NCBI RefSeq assembly: GCF_006517435.1
Contig: NZ_VHQG01000003.1
Coordinates: 1 to 64,000 of the forward strand
Source: Schumannella soli
GTDB taxonomy: Bacteria > Actinomycetota > Actinomycetes > Actinomycetales > Microbacteriaceae
Length of the DNA stretch: 64,000 nucleotides
Direction: 5' to 3'
Shown: positions 16,326 through 25,551 of the stretch, one piece after another
Layout: the number at the start of each line of letters is the position of its first letter
How positions within the stretch are numbered: position 1 is the stretch's first letter
The notes under the pieces: generated by a model
Databases searched by the model: none
What the model saw: the letters and a program-made list of their open reading frames with translations, nothing else
Told to the model about the DNA's origin: nothing
Program-made: the position numbers and the translations under genes

Positions 16326-17324
16326 TCACCCGGCGCCGCCGGCCCACTCGGCGTAGGGATCCCATCCGCCGCGCTCATCGGCGGCGGCCCCGTCGACCGT
16401 GACACCGGGGTCGCTCCCCGGGGCGACCGGCAGCACGCGGCCGATCACCCGGAAGGGCGGCGGCACGTCGGCCGTGCCGGGGAAGCAGGCGAGCAGCGCG
16501 TGATCCTCGCCGCCGTGCAGCACCTCGGCCACGCCCGTGCCCTCGGTGGCGAGATCGATCGTCACGCCGGAGGCCTGGGCGATGCGCCGGGCATCGAGCA
16601 GCAGGCCGTCGCTCACGTCGAGCATCGCCGTCGCGCCCGAGAGCGCGGCGACCGGACCCGCGTAGATCGGCGGCCGCGGTGCGAGCTGCGCCGAGACCTC
16701 GGCCGGGAAGCGGCTGCGCAGGTTGCGGGCGCGGCGGGCGTCCGGCACCCCTTCTCTGTCGACGCCGCGCGCGAACAGCAGCGCGAGACCCTTCGCGGCG
16801 AGGCCGAGCTGTCCCGCCACCGCGACGACATCGCCCGGGCGCGCACCCGAGCGCAGCACCGGATCCCCGCCGACGAGGTCGCCGATCGCCGTCACCGCGA
16901 TCGTGAAGGTCGGCGAGACGCCGAGGTCGCCGCCGACCACGCCGCAGCCGCGGGCGAGCGCGGCGCAGGCCTCGCGCATCCCGTCGGCGAAGGCCTCGAG
17001 ATCGGCGACCGGGGTGTCGGCGGGGATCGTCAGCGCGACCACGAGCGCCGTCGGGGTCGCCCCCATCGCGGCCACGTCGGCGAGGTTCGTCGCGGCGGCC
17101 TTCCAGCCGAGGTCATAGGGCGTCGACCACGCGGTGCGGAAGTCGGGGCCGTGCACCATCGTGTCGGTCGTGATGACGATGCGCGAGTCGGGCGCGGCGA
17201 TGACGGCCGCGTCGTCGCCCGGCCCGACGAGCGCCGCGTCGGCCTGCGGCAGGCGCGGGAAGATGCGCTGCAGCACGGCCGTCTCGCCGATGTCGCGCAG
17301 GGTCTCGGCCGGCTCAGCAGTCAC
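16326..17324 (-). CDS. thiL: Thiamine-monophosphate kinase
   Basis: This 332-residue ThiL phosphorylates thiamine monophosphate to thiamine pyrophosphate. It has the GPGDDAAVI metal-binding motif, TTDTMVHGPDF, DLGWKAAATNLADVAAMGA, GGDLGVSP and LDVSDGLLLDARRIA. The GTG at 17324 is chosen because TACCGT lies six bases upstream; the frame stays open far upstream, but that extension is shadow sequence. Confidence 0.95.
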   Translation of the reverse strand: MTAEPAETLRDIGETAVLQRIFPRLPQADAALVGPGDDAAVIAAPDSRIVITTDTMVHGPDFRTAWSTPYDLGWKAAATNLADVAAMGATPTALVVALTIPADTPVADLEAFADGMREACAALARGCGVVGGDLGVSPTFTIAVTAIGDLVGGDPVLRSGARPGDVVAVAGQLGLAAKGLALLFARGVDREGVPDARRARNLRSRFPAEVSAQLAPRPPIYAGPVAALSGATAMLDVSDGLLLDARRIAQASGVTIDLATEGTGVAEVLHGGEDHALLACFPGTADVPPPFRVIGRVLPVAPGSDPGVTVDGAAADERGGWDPYAEWAGGAG

Positions 17325-17330
17325 CCGACC

Positions 17331-17336
17331 ACGGTA
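17331..17336 (-). promoter_or_regulatory. -10-like TACCGT six bases before thiL
   Basis: It reads TACCGT on the minus strand with a six-base gap to the GTG at 17324. Confidence 0.55.
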
Positions 17337-17461
17337 GCGGGCGGCGGATGCGCGGCTCCCTCGTCGCGGGAGAGAGGACGGATGCGGATCCGCCGCGTAC
17401 GCGCACGCCCGCCGACCGTCCGGCCAGCGCCGGCGCGGGGATTCGCCCAGCCGCCGCGCGG

Positions 17462-17467
17462 TACCCT
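17462..17467 (+). promoter_or_regulatory. -10-like TACCCT seven bases before the DUF3515 gene
   Basis: TACCCT lies seven bases before the ATG at 17475 and only one base before the alternative ATG at 17469. This favours 17475 as the start. Confidence 0.5.
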
Positions 17468-17474
17468 CATGCCG

Positions 17475-17987
17475 ATGCGCACCCGACCCGTCGCGGCCCT
17501 CCTGCTGCTCGCGGCCACCCTCACCGCCGTGCTCGCCGGCTGCTCCCCCGTTGTCGCGACCGAGCCCGCAGCCGACGCGAACGACCCCGGCTGCGCCGAC
17601 GTCATCGTGCGTCTGCCCGATTCGACGCAGGGCCTCGCGAAGCGCGAGACGAACGCGCAGGCGACGGCCGCCTACGGTGACCCGGCCGATGTGCTGCTGA
17701 CCTGCGGCGTGAAGGTGCCCGCCGCATCCGAGCTGCCGTGCGTGCAGACGAAGAACGTGCTGTGGCTGCGCGACGACTCGAAGGCGCCGCTCTACATCTT
17801 CACGACCTTCGGCCGCGAGCCGGCGATCGACGTCGCGATCCGCTCCGATCAGACGAAGGCCTCGGGGCGGGTCGCGCCCGGTCAGGTGCTCTACGACCTG
17901 TCGGACGCGGTCTCCGAGACGACGAAGAACGGCCTCAGCTGCCAGGACGTCGAGGACTCCCTCGGCGTCGACAAGACCGACGGCTGA
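17475..17987 (+). CDS. DUF3515 lipoprotein
   Basis: The protein has 170 residues from the ATG at 17475. It begins with a signal peptide ending in a lipobox (AVLAGC, Cys at about 23), so it is probably exported and lipid-anchored. The mature part has CADVIVRLPDSTQGLAKRET, LTCGV, LPCVQ and LSCQDVE, with four Cys that could pair, as in the DUF3515 family found beside ddl and thiL in many actinobacteria. Function is unknown. An alternative start two codons upstream (17469) exists. Confidence 0.85.
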   Translation: MRTRPVAALLLLAATLTAVLAGCSPVVATEPAADANDPGCADVIVRLPDSTQGLAKRETNAQATAAYGDPADVLLTCGVKVPAASELPCVQTKNVLWLRDDSKAPLYIFTTFGREPAIDVAIRSDQTKASGRVAPGQVLYDLSDAVSETTKNGLSCQDVEDSLGVDKTDG

Positions 17988-18025
17988 CCCGGCCGCTCCG
18001 CCGAACAAAGCAGCGCGACCGATCG

Positions 18026-19108
18026 TCAGCGGACGGCCGTGCGCCCCAGCTCGATCAGCTCGGTGATGAGCTCGGGATAGCTGAGCCCGCTCGCCTGCCA
18101 GCAGGCGGGGAACATCGAGATCGGCGTGAACCCGGGCATCGTGTTGATCTCGTTGATCACGAAGTCGGTTCCGGTGAAGAAGAAGTCCACGCGAGCCAGG
18201 CCCGAGCCGCCGATCGCGTCGAAGGCGCGCGCGGCGATGCGCTGCATCTCGGCGAGTTCCTGCTCGCCCAGCTGGGCCGGGCAGACCAGGTCGATGCCGG
18301 GCGCATCCAGGTACTTCGCCTCGAAGTCGTAGAAGTCGCGGCCCGTGATGACGATCTCGCCGGCCACGCTCACCCGCGTCGCGCCGCCGTCGCGCCCCGA
18401 GAGCACCGCGCACTCCAGCTCGCGGCCGACGATGCCCGACTCGACGAGCACCCGGCTGTCCTCACGGAAGGCGGTCTCGAGCGCCGCATCGAGCTCGGCC
18501 CACTCGGTCACGCGACTCACGCCGACCGACGATCCGGCACGGGCGGGCTTCACGAAAGCGGGCAGCGCGAGGCCGTGCATCCGCCGCTCCCACAGCTCCC
18601 GGTCACGCGCCCACTCGGACCGCGTCACGGTCACCCACGGGGCGACCTCGACGCCCGCGCCCTGCAGCACGGTCTTGGTGAAGTGCTTGTCCATGCCCAG
18701 CGCCGAGGCGAGCACGCCGTTGCCGACGTAGGGCACGCCGACGAGCTCGAGGGCGCCCTGCAGGGTGCCGTCCTCGCCGAAGGGGCCGTGCAGCAGCGGG
18801 AAGGCCACGTCGATCTCGCCGAGCGACTCAATCGTGCCGTCCGGGCGGGTGACGGTCCACTCGCGGGTGGATGCCGACGCCGGCAGGTGCACGCGCGAGC
18901 CGTCGTCGGCGACCTCGGGCAGGTCGGCGAGGCGGAAGCGGGAGGAGTCGTCGGGCTGCAGCGTCCAGGCGCCGTCGCGGGTGATGCCGATCGGCACGAC
19001 CTCGTAGGCGTCGCGGTCGATCGCGCCGAGCACGCCGCCGGCGGTGGCGCAGCTGATCTGGTGCTCGCTCGAGCGGCCGCCGAAGATGAGGGCGATTCTG
19101 GTCGTCAC
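18026..19108 (-). CDS. ddl: D-alanine--D-alanine ligase
   Basis: This 360-residue ATP-grasp enzyme makes the D-Ala-D-Ala dipeptide for peptidoglycan. Visible motifs are IALIFGGRSSEHQISCATA, FPLLHGPFGEDGTLQG, PAFVKPARAGSSVGVSRV, LARVDFFF and INEINTMPGFTPISMFP. The GTG at 19108 overlaps the TGA of a 15-codon ORF that follows gpsA (19105-19152). It belongs to the gpsA-ddl minus-strand unit. Confidence 0.96.
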   Translation of the reverse strand: MTTRIALIFGGRSSEHQISCATAGGVLGAIDRDAYEVVPIGITRDGAWTLQPDDSSRFRLADLPEVADDGSRVHLPASASTREWTVTRPDGTIESLGEIDVAFPLLHGPFGEDGTLQGALELVGVPYVGNGVLASALGMDKHFTKTVLQGAGVEVAPWVTVTRSEWARDRELWERRMHGLALPAFVKPARAGSSVGVSRVTEWAELDAALETAFREDSRVLVESGIVGRELECAVLSGRDGGATRVSVAGEIVITGRDFYDFEAKYLDAPGIDLVCPAQLGEQELAEMQRIAARAFDAIGGSGLARVDFFFTGTDFVINEINTMPGFTPISMFPACWQASGLSYPELITELIELGRTAVR

Positions 19109-19152
19109 AGGATGCTCATTCCGCAGGTGATGGTTCGACGGTGCGCGGTCAT
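19105..19152 (-). CDS. 15-codon ORF MTAHRRTITCGMSIL between gpsA and ddl
   Basis: An ATG at 19152, five bases after the gpsA stop, opens a 15-codon ORF whose TGA overlaps the ddl GTG (GTGA). It would keep ribosomes moving from gpsA into ddl. No protein family is recognised, and it may simply be a coupling ORF. Confidence 0.35.
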   Translation of the reverse strand: MTAHRRTITCGMSIL

Positions 19153-19157
19153 CGGAC

Positions 19158-20165
19158 TCACTCCTCCGTCGGCGGCGCGGGGCTGTCGTCGGTCGTCAGG
19201 TGCGGCGCGATGTCGCGCGGGTCGAGAGTGCCCGCGAGCACCTCGGCGACCTGCGCCACGATCGGCATCTCGACGCCGTGCGCGGCGGCGAGCTCGAGCA
19301 CCGGACCCACCGAGGAGAGCCCCTCGGCCGTCTGGTTCATCTGCTTCACCACGTCGGCGAAGGCGTAGCCCTGGCCGAGCAGACGCCCGGCCGTGTTGTT
19401 GCGCGACAGCGGCGATTCGCAGGTCGCGATGAGGTCGCCCAGCCCGGCGAGACCGCTGAGGGTCTCGGGACGGGCGCCGTGCGCCACAGCGAAATCGGTC
19501 ATCTCGACCAGGCCGCGGGTGATGATCGACGCCTTCGTGTTCTCGCCGTAGCCGACGCCGTCGACGATGCCGATCGCGACCGCGATGAGGTTCTTCAGCA
19601 CGCCGCCGAACTCGGTGCCGATCACGTCGTTGTTGATGAAGCACCGGAAATAGGCGTTCGTCGCCGCCGTCGCGACCGCCGCCGCCGTGTCCGGATCCTC
19701 CGACGCCACGACGGATGCGGTCGGCTGCTCCTTCGCGATCTCGAGCGCCAGGTTCGGGCCCGACACGACCGCGATGCGGCCCGGGTCGCATCCGAGCTCC
19801 TGCTGGATCACCTCGCTCATGCGGTAGCGGGTGCCCTTCTCGACGCCCTTCATGAGCGAGACGACGGGCACGCCCTCGGGGATGAGATCGCGCACGATGC
19901 GCAGGTTCTCGCGCAGCGACTGGCTCGGCACCGACAGGTACACCTGCTCGGCGTCGTCGAGTACATCGTGCAGGTTCGAGCTCGCCCACAGTCGGCGCGG
20001 CAGGTTGATGCCGCGCAGGTAGTCGCTGTTGCGCCGCGACTGGCTGATCTCGCGCGCCAGCTCCGGACGCCGAGCCCAGAGGGTCACCTCGGATCCCCCG
20101 TCGGCCAGCACCTTCGCGAAGGTGGTGCCCCACGATCCCGCTCCCAGAACAGCTACCCGTCGCAT
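19158..20165 (-). CDS. gpsA: Glycerol-3-phosphate dehydrogenase [NAD(P)+]
   Basis: This 335-residue GpsA makes sn-glycerol 3-phosphate for membrane lipid synthesis. The N-terminal Rossmann motif VAVLGAGSWGTTFA is followed by the catalytic-domain segments GVEKGTRYRMSEVI, GPNLALEIA, EFGGVLKNLIAVAIGI (with the key Lys) and GLAGLGDLIATC. The first eleven codons and their flank exist a second time 104 bases upstream (20238-20270), creating a second ATG in good context. Confidence 0.96.
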   Translation of the reverse strand: MRRVAVLGAGSWGTTFAKVLADGGSEVTLWARRPELAREISQSRRNSDYLRGINLPRRLWASSNLHDVLDDAEQVYLSVPSQSLRENLRIVRDLIPEGVPVVSLMKGVEKGTRYRMSEVIQQELGCDPGRIAVVSGPNLALEIAKEQPTASVVASEDPDTAAAVATAATNAYFRCFINNDVIGTEFGGVLKNLIAVAIGIVDGVGYGENTKASIITRGLVEMTDFAVAHGARPETLSGLAGLGDLIATCESPLSRNNTAGRLLGQGYAFADVVKQMNQTAEGLSSVGPVLELAAAHGVEMPIVAQVAEVLAGTLDPRDIAPHLTTDDSPAPPTEE

Positions 20166-20270
20166 CAGCTCACGTCTCTCGTGCGTGCCGTCGATCGGCC
20201 GCGTCCTTCTCTGCGGGTGGCGCGCTCCCCCGTCGCGGATCCCGCTCCCAGAACAGCTACCCGTCGCATC
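20134..20270 (-). repeat. 33-bp perfect direct repeat duplicating the gpsA start region
   Basis: Bases 20134-20166 and 20238-20270 are identical. Each copy encodes MRRVAVLGAGS on the minus strand. The copies are 104 bases apart start to start. Confidence 0.9.
20165..20269 (-). CDS. 34-codon ORF made by the duplicated gpsA start
   Basis: The upstream copy of the gpsA start codes for MRRVAVLGAGS, then diverges into an Arg/Thr-rich tail. Its TGA overlaps the real gpsA ATG by one base (TGATG). It can be translated and may couple into gpsA, but a functional peptide is unlikely. Confidence 0.4.
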   Translation of the reverse strand: MRRVAVLGAGSATGERATRREGRGRSTARTRDVS

Positions 20271-20338
20271 CCGCCCAGTCTGCCGCATGAGCCGCTGTGC
20301 GCCTGCCCGCCTCGCTGTCGGCGGCGCCCATCCCCGCC

Positions 20339-20344
20339 TAGGGT
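20339..20344 (+). promoter_or_regulatory. -10-like TAGGGT seven bases before the EI24 gene
   Basis: TAGGGT lies seven bases before the ATG at 20352. It is flanked by CGCCCA (20326-20331) and TGGGCG (20344-20349), an imperfectly centred inverted pair that might be an operator. Confidence 0.5.
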
Positions 20345-20351
20345 GGGCGCG

Positions 20352-21176
20352 ATGGATGCCCGCCCCGCCGCCCGCGCCGGAGCCTCCGCCGCCCGGCGAT
20401 TCCTCGGCGGCGCCGGCCTGGTGCTGCGCGGCTTCGCGCTCTGGCGCACGCGTCCGGCGCTCATGCTGCTCGGCATGATCCCGCCGCTCATCGTCTTCAC
20501 GGCGGGCGTCGCGCTGCTCGTCGCGGCGGCGTTCGGGCTCGGACCGCTGGCGACCTGGGCGACGCCCTTCGCCGACGGCTGGGATGCGGGTTGGGCCGCC
20601 GCGCTGCGCACGGCTCTCGCGGCGGTCGCCTTCGTCGGTCTCGGCGCGCTCGGCATCCTCGCCTTCACCGGCCTCACCCTGGCCGTCGGCGATCCCTTCT
20701 ACGAGCGCATCTGGCGTGAGACCGAGACCCTGCTCGGCGACGCACCGCAGGGATCGGGGCTGGGCTTCGGCCGCGCGCTGCGGGATGCGCTGCTGCTCGT
20801 GCTCGCGGGTATCGGCGTGGGTGCGCTGGTGTTCCTGCTCGGCCTCATCCCGGTGGCGGGCGGCGTGCTGGGGCCCGTCGTCGGAACCGTGCTGTCGGGC
20901 CGCATCCTCGCCGCCGAGCTCGTGACGCGACCGCTCGAGGCGCGCGGGATCGGCCGCCGCGAGAGCCGGGCGGTGCTGCGCGGCTCGCGCGCCGAGCAGC
21001 TCGGATTCGGCGTCGCGACCCAGCTGCTCTTCCTGATCCCGCTCGGCGCGATCGTGACGATGCCGGCCGCGGTCGCGGGCGCGACGCTGCTCGCCCGCAC
21101 AGCCCTCGCCCGAACAGCCTTCGCCCGCACGGCATACGACCCGACGGCCGTCGACGGCACGCCGTCGCCGCGCTGA
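20352..21176 (+). CDS. EI24 domain (CysZ-like) membrane protein
   Basis: The protein has 274 residues with several hydrophobic helices: ALMLLGMIPPLIVFTAGVAL, LAAVAFVGLGALGILAFTGL and LLVLAGIGVGALVFLLGLIP. The conserved DPFYERIWRETE segment is typical of the EI24/CysZ fold. CysZ transports sulfate in E. coli, but many actinobacterial EI24 proteins have no known substrate. The start ATG at 20352 fits the leaderless pattern. Confidence 0.82.
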   Translation: MDARPAARAGASAARRFLGGAGLVLRGFALWRTRPALMLLGMIPPLIVFTAGVALLVAAAFGLGPLATWATPFADGWDAGWAAALRTALAAVAFVGLGALGILAFTGLTLAVGDPFYERIWRETETLLGDAPQGSGLGFGRALRDALLLVLAGIGVGALVFLLGLIPVAGGVLGPVVGTVLSGRILAAELVTRPLEARGIGRRESRAVLRGSRAEQLGFGVATQLLFLIPLGAIVTMPAAVAGATLLARTALARTAFARTAYDPTAVDGTPSPR

Positions 21177-21205
21177 TCCGCCACGCCGTCGATCGCCGAC
21201 GCCGC

Positions 21206-21964
21206 CTACGGCCGCCCGAACTCGCTCTGCCCGTGCTGCGCCGGATCCCAGCGCTCGGCCGGCGGCGTCTCGCCGCGCAGCTCGCCCTGCAGCTCGGCGA
21301 TGCGGTTCATGAGCACGGTCGTCACCTCGTCGGCGAGGCGTCCGGTCATCGGCTGGCCGGCCCACGGACTCAGGTCGAGCGGCTCGCCCACGAGGATCTC
21401 GACCACCTGGCGCGGCACGATCTTCAGCGTGCCGCCGTACGGCGGCAGCACCTTCTGCGCACCCCAGTGCGCGACCGGCACGAGCGGGATGCCGGCGCCG
21501 AGCGCCGCGCGCACCGCGCCGGTCTTGCCGCGCATCGGCCACAGGTCGGGGTCGCGGGTGAGGGTGCCCTCGGGGTAGATCACGACGCCGCCGCCGCGGG
21601 CGATCAGCGCGCCGGCCTGCGCGAGCGGGTCACCGCCGCCCCGGGCCGCGCGCTCGACGGGGATCATCCCGAGCCGGCGCAGGATCGGACCGAGCACGGG
21701 CAGGCGCAGCAGCGAGGCCTTGAGCAGGAAGTGCGGGGCGCGCCCCATCCGCGCCACGGCCAGGCCGACCGCGATCGGGTCGACCGTCGTGTAGTGGTTC
21801 GCCGCGACGACGAAGGCGCCGACCTGCGGCAGGTTCTGCTCGCCGCGGATGTGCAGGCGCAGCACCCGCGAGGCGAGCGGCAGCACGACGAAGCCGAACG
21901 CGCGCCAGCCGCGGTTCCAGTCGACGCCGCGACGGGGCAGATCGACGTTCGTCGAGCGGCTCAC
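21206..21964 (-). CDS. plsC: 1-acyl-sn-glycerol-3-phosphate acyltransferase (PlsC-like)
   Basis: This 252-residue acyltransferase has the catalytic HX4D motif in NHYTTVDP and the glycerophosphate-binding motif YPEGTLTRD. It probably adds the second acyl chain to make phosphatidic acid, acting on the product line that GpsA starts. It is in a minus-strand run with gpsA and murA, the EI24 gene lying between on the other strand. The start is GTG at 21964. Confidence 0.9.
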   Translation of the reverse strand: MSRSTNVDLPRRGVDWNRGWRAFGFVVLPLASRVLRLHIRGEQNLPQVGAFVVAANHYTTVDPIAVGLAVARMGRAPHFLLKASLLRLPVLGPILRRLGMIPVERAARGGGDPLAQAGALIARGGGVVIYPEGTLTRDPDLWPMRGKTGAVRAALGAGIPLVPVAHWGAQKVLPPYGGTLKIVPRQVVEILVGEPLDLSPWAGQPMTGRLADEVTTVLMNRIAELQGELRGETPPAERWDPAQHGQSEFGRP

Positions 21965-22007
21965 CGAAGACCTGCCGTCACCGTCACCGTCACGCGCGTT
22001 CCGGCGC

Positions 22008-23387
22008 TCAGTCGAGCTCGAAGTCGGCGCCGAGCGCCGTGAGCTTGTCGATGATGTGCTCGTAGCCGCGGCTGATGAGCCCGAGATTGCTGATCGTCGA
22101 GGTGCCGTCAGCGGCGAGCGCGGCGATGAGGTAGCTGAATCCGCCGCGCAGGTCGGGAACCCGCACGTCGGCGCCGTGCAGCGGCGTCGGGCCGGTGATC
22201 ACGGCGGCCTGCTCGAGGCGGCGGCGCGGCACGCGACGGGTGACCGACTCGAGGCCGTCCTTGTGCACGACGATGTCGGCGCCCATGTCGAGCAGCGCGT
22301 CCGTGAAGCCGAAGCGGTTCTCGTAGACGGTCTCGTGCACGGTCGACACGCCCTCGGCCTGCGTGAGGGCGATGATGAGCGGCTGCTGCCAGTCGGTCAT
22401 GAAGCCGGGGTGCACGTCGGTCTCGACCTGCACCGCCTTCAGCGCACCGCCCGGGTGGTAGAAGCGGATGCCGTCCTCGGCCACGTCGAAGGCGCCGCCG
22501 ACCTTGCGGAACACGTTGAGGAAGGTGAGCAGCTCGGGCTGCTTCGCGTTCTCGACGAAGATGTCGCCGCCGGTCGCGAGCGCGGCCGAGGCCCAGCTGG
22601 CGGTCTCGTTGCGGTCGGAGATCGCGCGGTGCGTGTAGCCCTCGAGGCGCTCGACGCCCTCGATGAAGATCGTGCGGTTCGGCTCGACCCAGATGATCGC
22701 GCCCATCTTCTGCAGGATCGCGATGAGGTCGAGGATCTCGGGCTCGATCGCCGCGTTCTTGAGCTCGGTGACGCCCTCGGCGCGCACCGCCGTGAGCAGC
22801 ACCTGCTCGGTCGCGCCGACGCTCGGGTACGGCAGCTCGATGTGCGCGCCGTGCAGTCCGTCGGGCGCCGTGATCGTGATGCCCTCGTAGCTCTTGTCGA
22901 CGATCGCGCCGAAGGCCCGCAGCGCATCCATGTGGAAGTCGATCGGGCGGTCGCCGATGCGGCAGCCGCCGAGGTCGGGGATGAGCGCCTCGCCGAGGCG
23001 GTGCAGCAGCGGACCGCAGAACAGGATCGGGATGCGGCTCGAGCCGGCGAGCGCGTCGATCTTCGCGAAGTGCGCCTTCTCGACGTTCTGCGGGTCGAGC
23101 ACGAGCGTGCCGTCGTCGGGGCTCGACACGGCCACGCCGTAGGCCTCGAGCATGCGCGTGACGATGTCGACGTCGCTGATCAGGGGCACGTCCTGCAGCA
23201 CGCTCGGCGTCTCGCCGAGCAGGGCCGCGACCATCGCCTTGGTGGCGAGGTTCTTCGCGCCGCGCACGCGGATGCGCCCCTGCAGGGGCTTTCCGCCGTG
23301 CACCGTGATGCGGTCGGCCGTGAGACCGACGCGCTCACCCGACTGGGATGCGTGCTTCGCGAGCGATGCCGCCTGATCAGCTGCCAA
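22008..23387 (-). CDS. murA: UDP-N-acetylglucosamine 1-carboxyvinyltransferase
   Basis: This 459-residue MurA commits UDP-GlcNAc to peptidoglycan by transfer of enolpyruvate. The N-terminal VRGAKNLATKAMVAALLGE motif carries the catalytic Lys/Asn pair. The mobile loop reads LGGCRIGDRP with the active-site Cys, the form sensitive to fosfomycin. The start is taken as TTG at 23387 because AGGAGG lies ten bases upstream and no ATG or GTG is in frame there. The ribosome-binding site overlaps the leuD stop, so the two genes are coupled. Confidence 0.92.
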   Translation of the reverse strand: MAADQAASLAKHASQSGERVGLTADRITVHGGKPLQGRIRVRGAKNLATKAMVAALLGETPSVLQDVPLISDVDIVTRMLEAYGVAVSSPDDGTLVLDPQNVEKAHFAKIDALAGSSRIPILFCGPLLHRLGEALIPDLGGCRIGDRPIDFHMDALRAFGAIVDKSYEGITITAPDGLHGAHIELPYPSVGATEQVLLTAVRAEGVTELKNAAIEPEILDLIAILQKMGAIIWVEPNRTIFIEGVERLEGYTHRAISDRNETASWASAALATGGDIFVENAKQPELLTFLNVFRKVGGAFDVAEDGIRFYHPGGALKAVQVETDVHPGFMTDWQQPLIIALTQAEGVSTVHETVYENRFGFTDALLDMGADIVVHKDGLESVTRRVPRRRLEQAAVITGPTPLHGADVRVPDLRGGFSYLIAALAADGTSTISNLGLISRGYEHIIDKLTALGADFELD

Positions 23388-23401
23388 CGGGATGCGTCCT
23401 C

Positions 23402-23998
23402 CTAGCGAGCGGGGAGGGTCGTCGGGCGCCAGGCGGCGCGCGTGCCCTCGAACTCGGTGATCTTCTGCTCTTCGCGCAGGGTGAGCGCGATGTCGTCGAG
23501 GCCCTCCATGAGGCGCCAGCGCGTGTAGTCGTCGATGTCGAACGGGAAGGTGACGTCGCCGACCGAGACCGTGCGCGCCTCGAGGTCGACGGTCGCGTCG
23601 ACGCCCGGGTTCGCGTCGATCGCGGCCCAGAGCGCCTCGACCTGCTCTTCGGTGACGGTTCCGGTCAGCAGTCCCTGCTTGCCCGAGTTGCCGCGGAAGA
23701 TGTCGGCGAAGCGCGGGCTGATGACGGCGCGGAAGCCGAAGTCGCGCAGCGCCCACACGGCGTGCTCGCGGCTCGAGCCGGTGCCGAAGTCGGGGCCGGC
23801 GATGAGCACGGTCGCGCCCTGGAACTCGGGGCGGTTGATCACGAACTCGGGGTCCTGGCGCCAGCCGTGGAACAGCGCGTCGTCGAAGCCGGTCTTGGTG
23901 ACCCGCTTGAGGAACACGGCGGGGATGATCTGGTCGGTGTCGACGTTCGAGCGCTTGAGCGGAACGGCGGTGCCGGTGATGACGCTGACCTTCTCCAT
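23402..23998 (-). CDS. leuD: 3-isopropylmalate dehydratase small subunit
   Basis: This 198-residue LeuD is the swivelling-domain partner of LeuC in leucine synthesis. It has [14 protein letters not shown], the conserved [17 protein letters not shown] and [20 protein letters not shown]. Its ATG at 23998 overlaps the leuC stop (TGATG), and murA follows at once. Confidence 0.97.
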   Translation of the reverse strand: MEKVSVITGTAVPLKRSNVDTDQIIPAVFLKRVTKTGFDDALFHGWRQDPEFVINRPEFQGATVLIAGPDFGTGSSREHAVWALRDFGFRAVISPRFADIFRGNSGKQGLLTGTVTEEQVEALWAAIDANPGVDATVDLEARTVSVGDVTFPFDIDDYTRWRLMEGLDDIALTLREEQKITEFEGTRAAWRPTTLPAR

Positions 23999-25506
23999 CA
24001 GACCGCCACCTCCTCGGTGCTCGGGGTCACGGGGCTGACGGCATCGCCGCCGTCCTGCGCGAGGTCCCACGGCGACGACAGGGTGCCGCGGATGGCGGTC
24101 GCGGCGGCGACGAGCGGCGACACCAGGTGGGTGCGGCCGCCCTTGCCCTGCCGGCCCTCGAAGTTGCGGTTCGAGGTGGAGGCGCAGCGCTCGCCCGGCG
24201 CCAGCTGGTCGGGGTTCATGCCCAGGCACATCGAGCATCCGGCGAAGCGCCACTCGGCGCCGAAGGCCTCGACGATCTTGTCGATGCCCTCGGCCTCGGC
24301 CTCGAGGCGCACGCGGGCCGAGCCGGGCACGACCATGACGCGCACGCCATCCGCCTTCTTCTGGCCCTGGATGATCGACGCGAAGGCGCGCAGGTCCTCG
24401 ATGCGGCTGTTGGTGCACGAGCCCATGAAGACGGCGTCGACGGGGATGTCCTTCATCGGGGTGCCGGCCTCGAGGTCCATGTACTCCAGCGCGCGCTCGG
24501 CGGCGGCGCGGGCGTTCGGGTCGGCGATCTGCGCCGGATCCGGCACGGGCTCGCTCAGCGAGACGCCCTGGCCGGGGTTGGTGCCCCAGGTGACGAAGGG
24601 CTCCAGCTCGTTCGCGTCGAGGAAGACCTCGGCGTCGAAGACGGCGTCGTCGTCGCTCTTCAGCGTCTCCCAGTAGGCGACGGCGTCGTCCCAGTCCTGA
24701 CCCTCGGGCGCGTGGGCGCGGCCCTTGAGGTAGTCGTAGGTGGTCTGGTCGGGGGCGACCATGCCGGCGCGGGCGCCCGCCTCGATCGACATGTTGCAGA
24801 TCGTCATGCGGCCGTCCATCGACAGCGAGCGGATCGCGCTGCCGCGGTACTCGAGCACGTAGCCCTGGCCGCCGCCGGTGCCGATCTTGGCGATGACGGC
24901 GAGGATGATGTCCTTCGCGGTGACGCCGGGGCGCAGCTCGCCCTCGACCGTGATCGCCATGGTCTTGAAGGGCTTGAGCGGCAGCGTCTGGGTGGCCATG
25001 ACGTGCTCGACCTCGCTCGTGCCGATGCCGAACGCCATCGCGCCGAAGGCGCCGTGCGTGGAGGTGTGCGAGTCGCCGCAGACGACCGTGATGCCCGGCA
25101 TGGTGAGGCCGAGCTGCGGGCCGACGACGTGCACGATGCCCTGCTCGACGTCGCCGAGCGAGTGTATGCGCACGCCGAACTCCTCGGCGTTCTTGCGCAG
25201 CGTCTCGATCTGGATGCGGCTGGTCGGGTCGGCGATGGGCCGGTCGATCGCGAGGGTCGGGGTGTTGTGGTCTTCGGTCGCGATGGTGAGGTCGGGGCGG
25301 CGCAGCTGCCGGCTGGCCTGGCGGAGGCCGTCGAAGGCCTGCGGGCTGGTGACCTCGTGCACGAGGTGCAGGTCGATGTAGATGAGGTCGGGCTCGCCGT
25401 TCTCGCCGGCGACGACGACGTGGTCGGCCCAGACCTTCTCAGCGAGGGTGCGGGGAGCGGCCGCGCTCGCGGCGGAGCGCTCAGCCGAGGGGGTTTCGGT
25501 GCTCAT
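23998..25506 (-). CDS. leuC: 3-isopropylmalate dehydratase large subunit
   Basis: This 502-residue aconitase-type LeuC isomerises 2-isopropylmalate to 3-isopropylmalate. It has [20 protein letters not shown], and the three 4Fe-4S cysteines in MGSCTNSR and [10 protein letters not shown]. An N-terminal Ala/Ser-rich extension of about 18 residues precedes [12 protein letters not shown]. Upstream lies a leucine-rich leader ORF with alternative hairpins (25552-25623), so expression is probably attenuated by leucine supply. Confidence 0.97.
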   Translation of the reverse strand: MSTETPSAERSAASAAAPRTLAEKVWADHVVVAGENGEPDLIYIDLHLVHEVTSPQAFDGLRQASRQLRRPDLTIATEDHNTPTLAIDRPIADPTSRIQIETLRKNAEEFGVRIHSLGDVEQGIVHVVGPQLGLTMPGITVVCGDSHTSTHGAFGAMAFGIGTSEVEHVMATQTLPLKPFKTMAITVEGELRPGVTAKDIILAVIAKIGTGGGQGYVLEYRGSAIRSLSMDGRMTICNMSIEAGARAGMVAPDQTTYDYLKGRAHAPEGQDWDDAVAYWETLKSDDDAVFDAEVFLDANELEPFVTWGTNPGQGVSLSEPVPDPAQIADPNARAAAERALEYMDLEAGTPMKDIPVDAVFMGSCTNSRIEDLRAFASIIQGQKKADGVRVMVVPGSARVRLEAEAEGIDKIVEAFGAEWRFAGCSMCLGMNPDQLAPGERCASTSNRNFEGRQGKGGRTHLVSPLVAAATAIRGTLSSPWDLAQDGGDAVSPVTPSTEEVAV

Positions 25507-25551
25507 GGAGATGTCGGTCCTTCTTCGATCGGTGTCGGCCCGCGACGGACT

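Noticed and set aside
16326-18413. Extension of the thiL frame upstream to 18413
   Set aside because: The extra sequence runs antisense to the DUF3515 gene and overlaps ddl out of frame; thiL homology begins near 17324, where a -10-like element and GTG lie.
20326-20349. CGCCCA...TGGGCG inverted pair as a fifth copy of the ATGGGSA-N4-TSCCCAT operator
   Set aside because: The sequence and spacing differ from the consensus; at most it is a separate operator of the EI24 gene.
23402-24418. Extension of the leuD frame upstream into leuC
   Set aside because: The extra part overlaps leuC out of frame; LeuD homology begins at the ATG at 23998, which overlaps the leuC stop.
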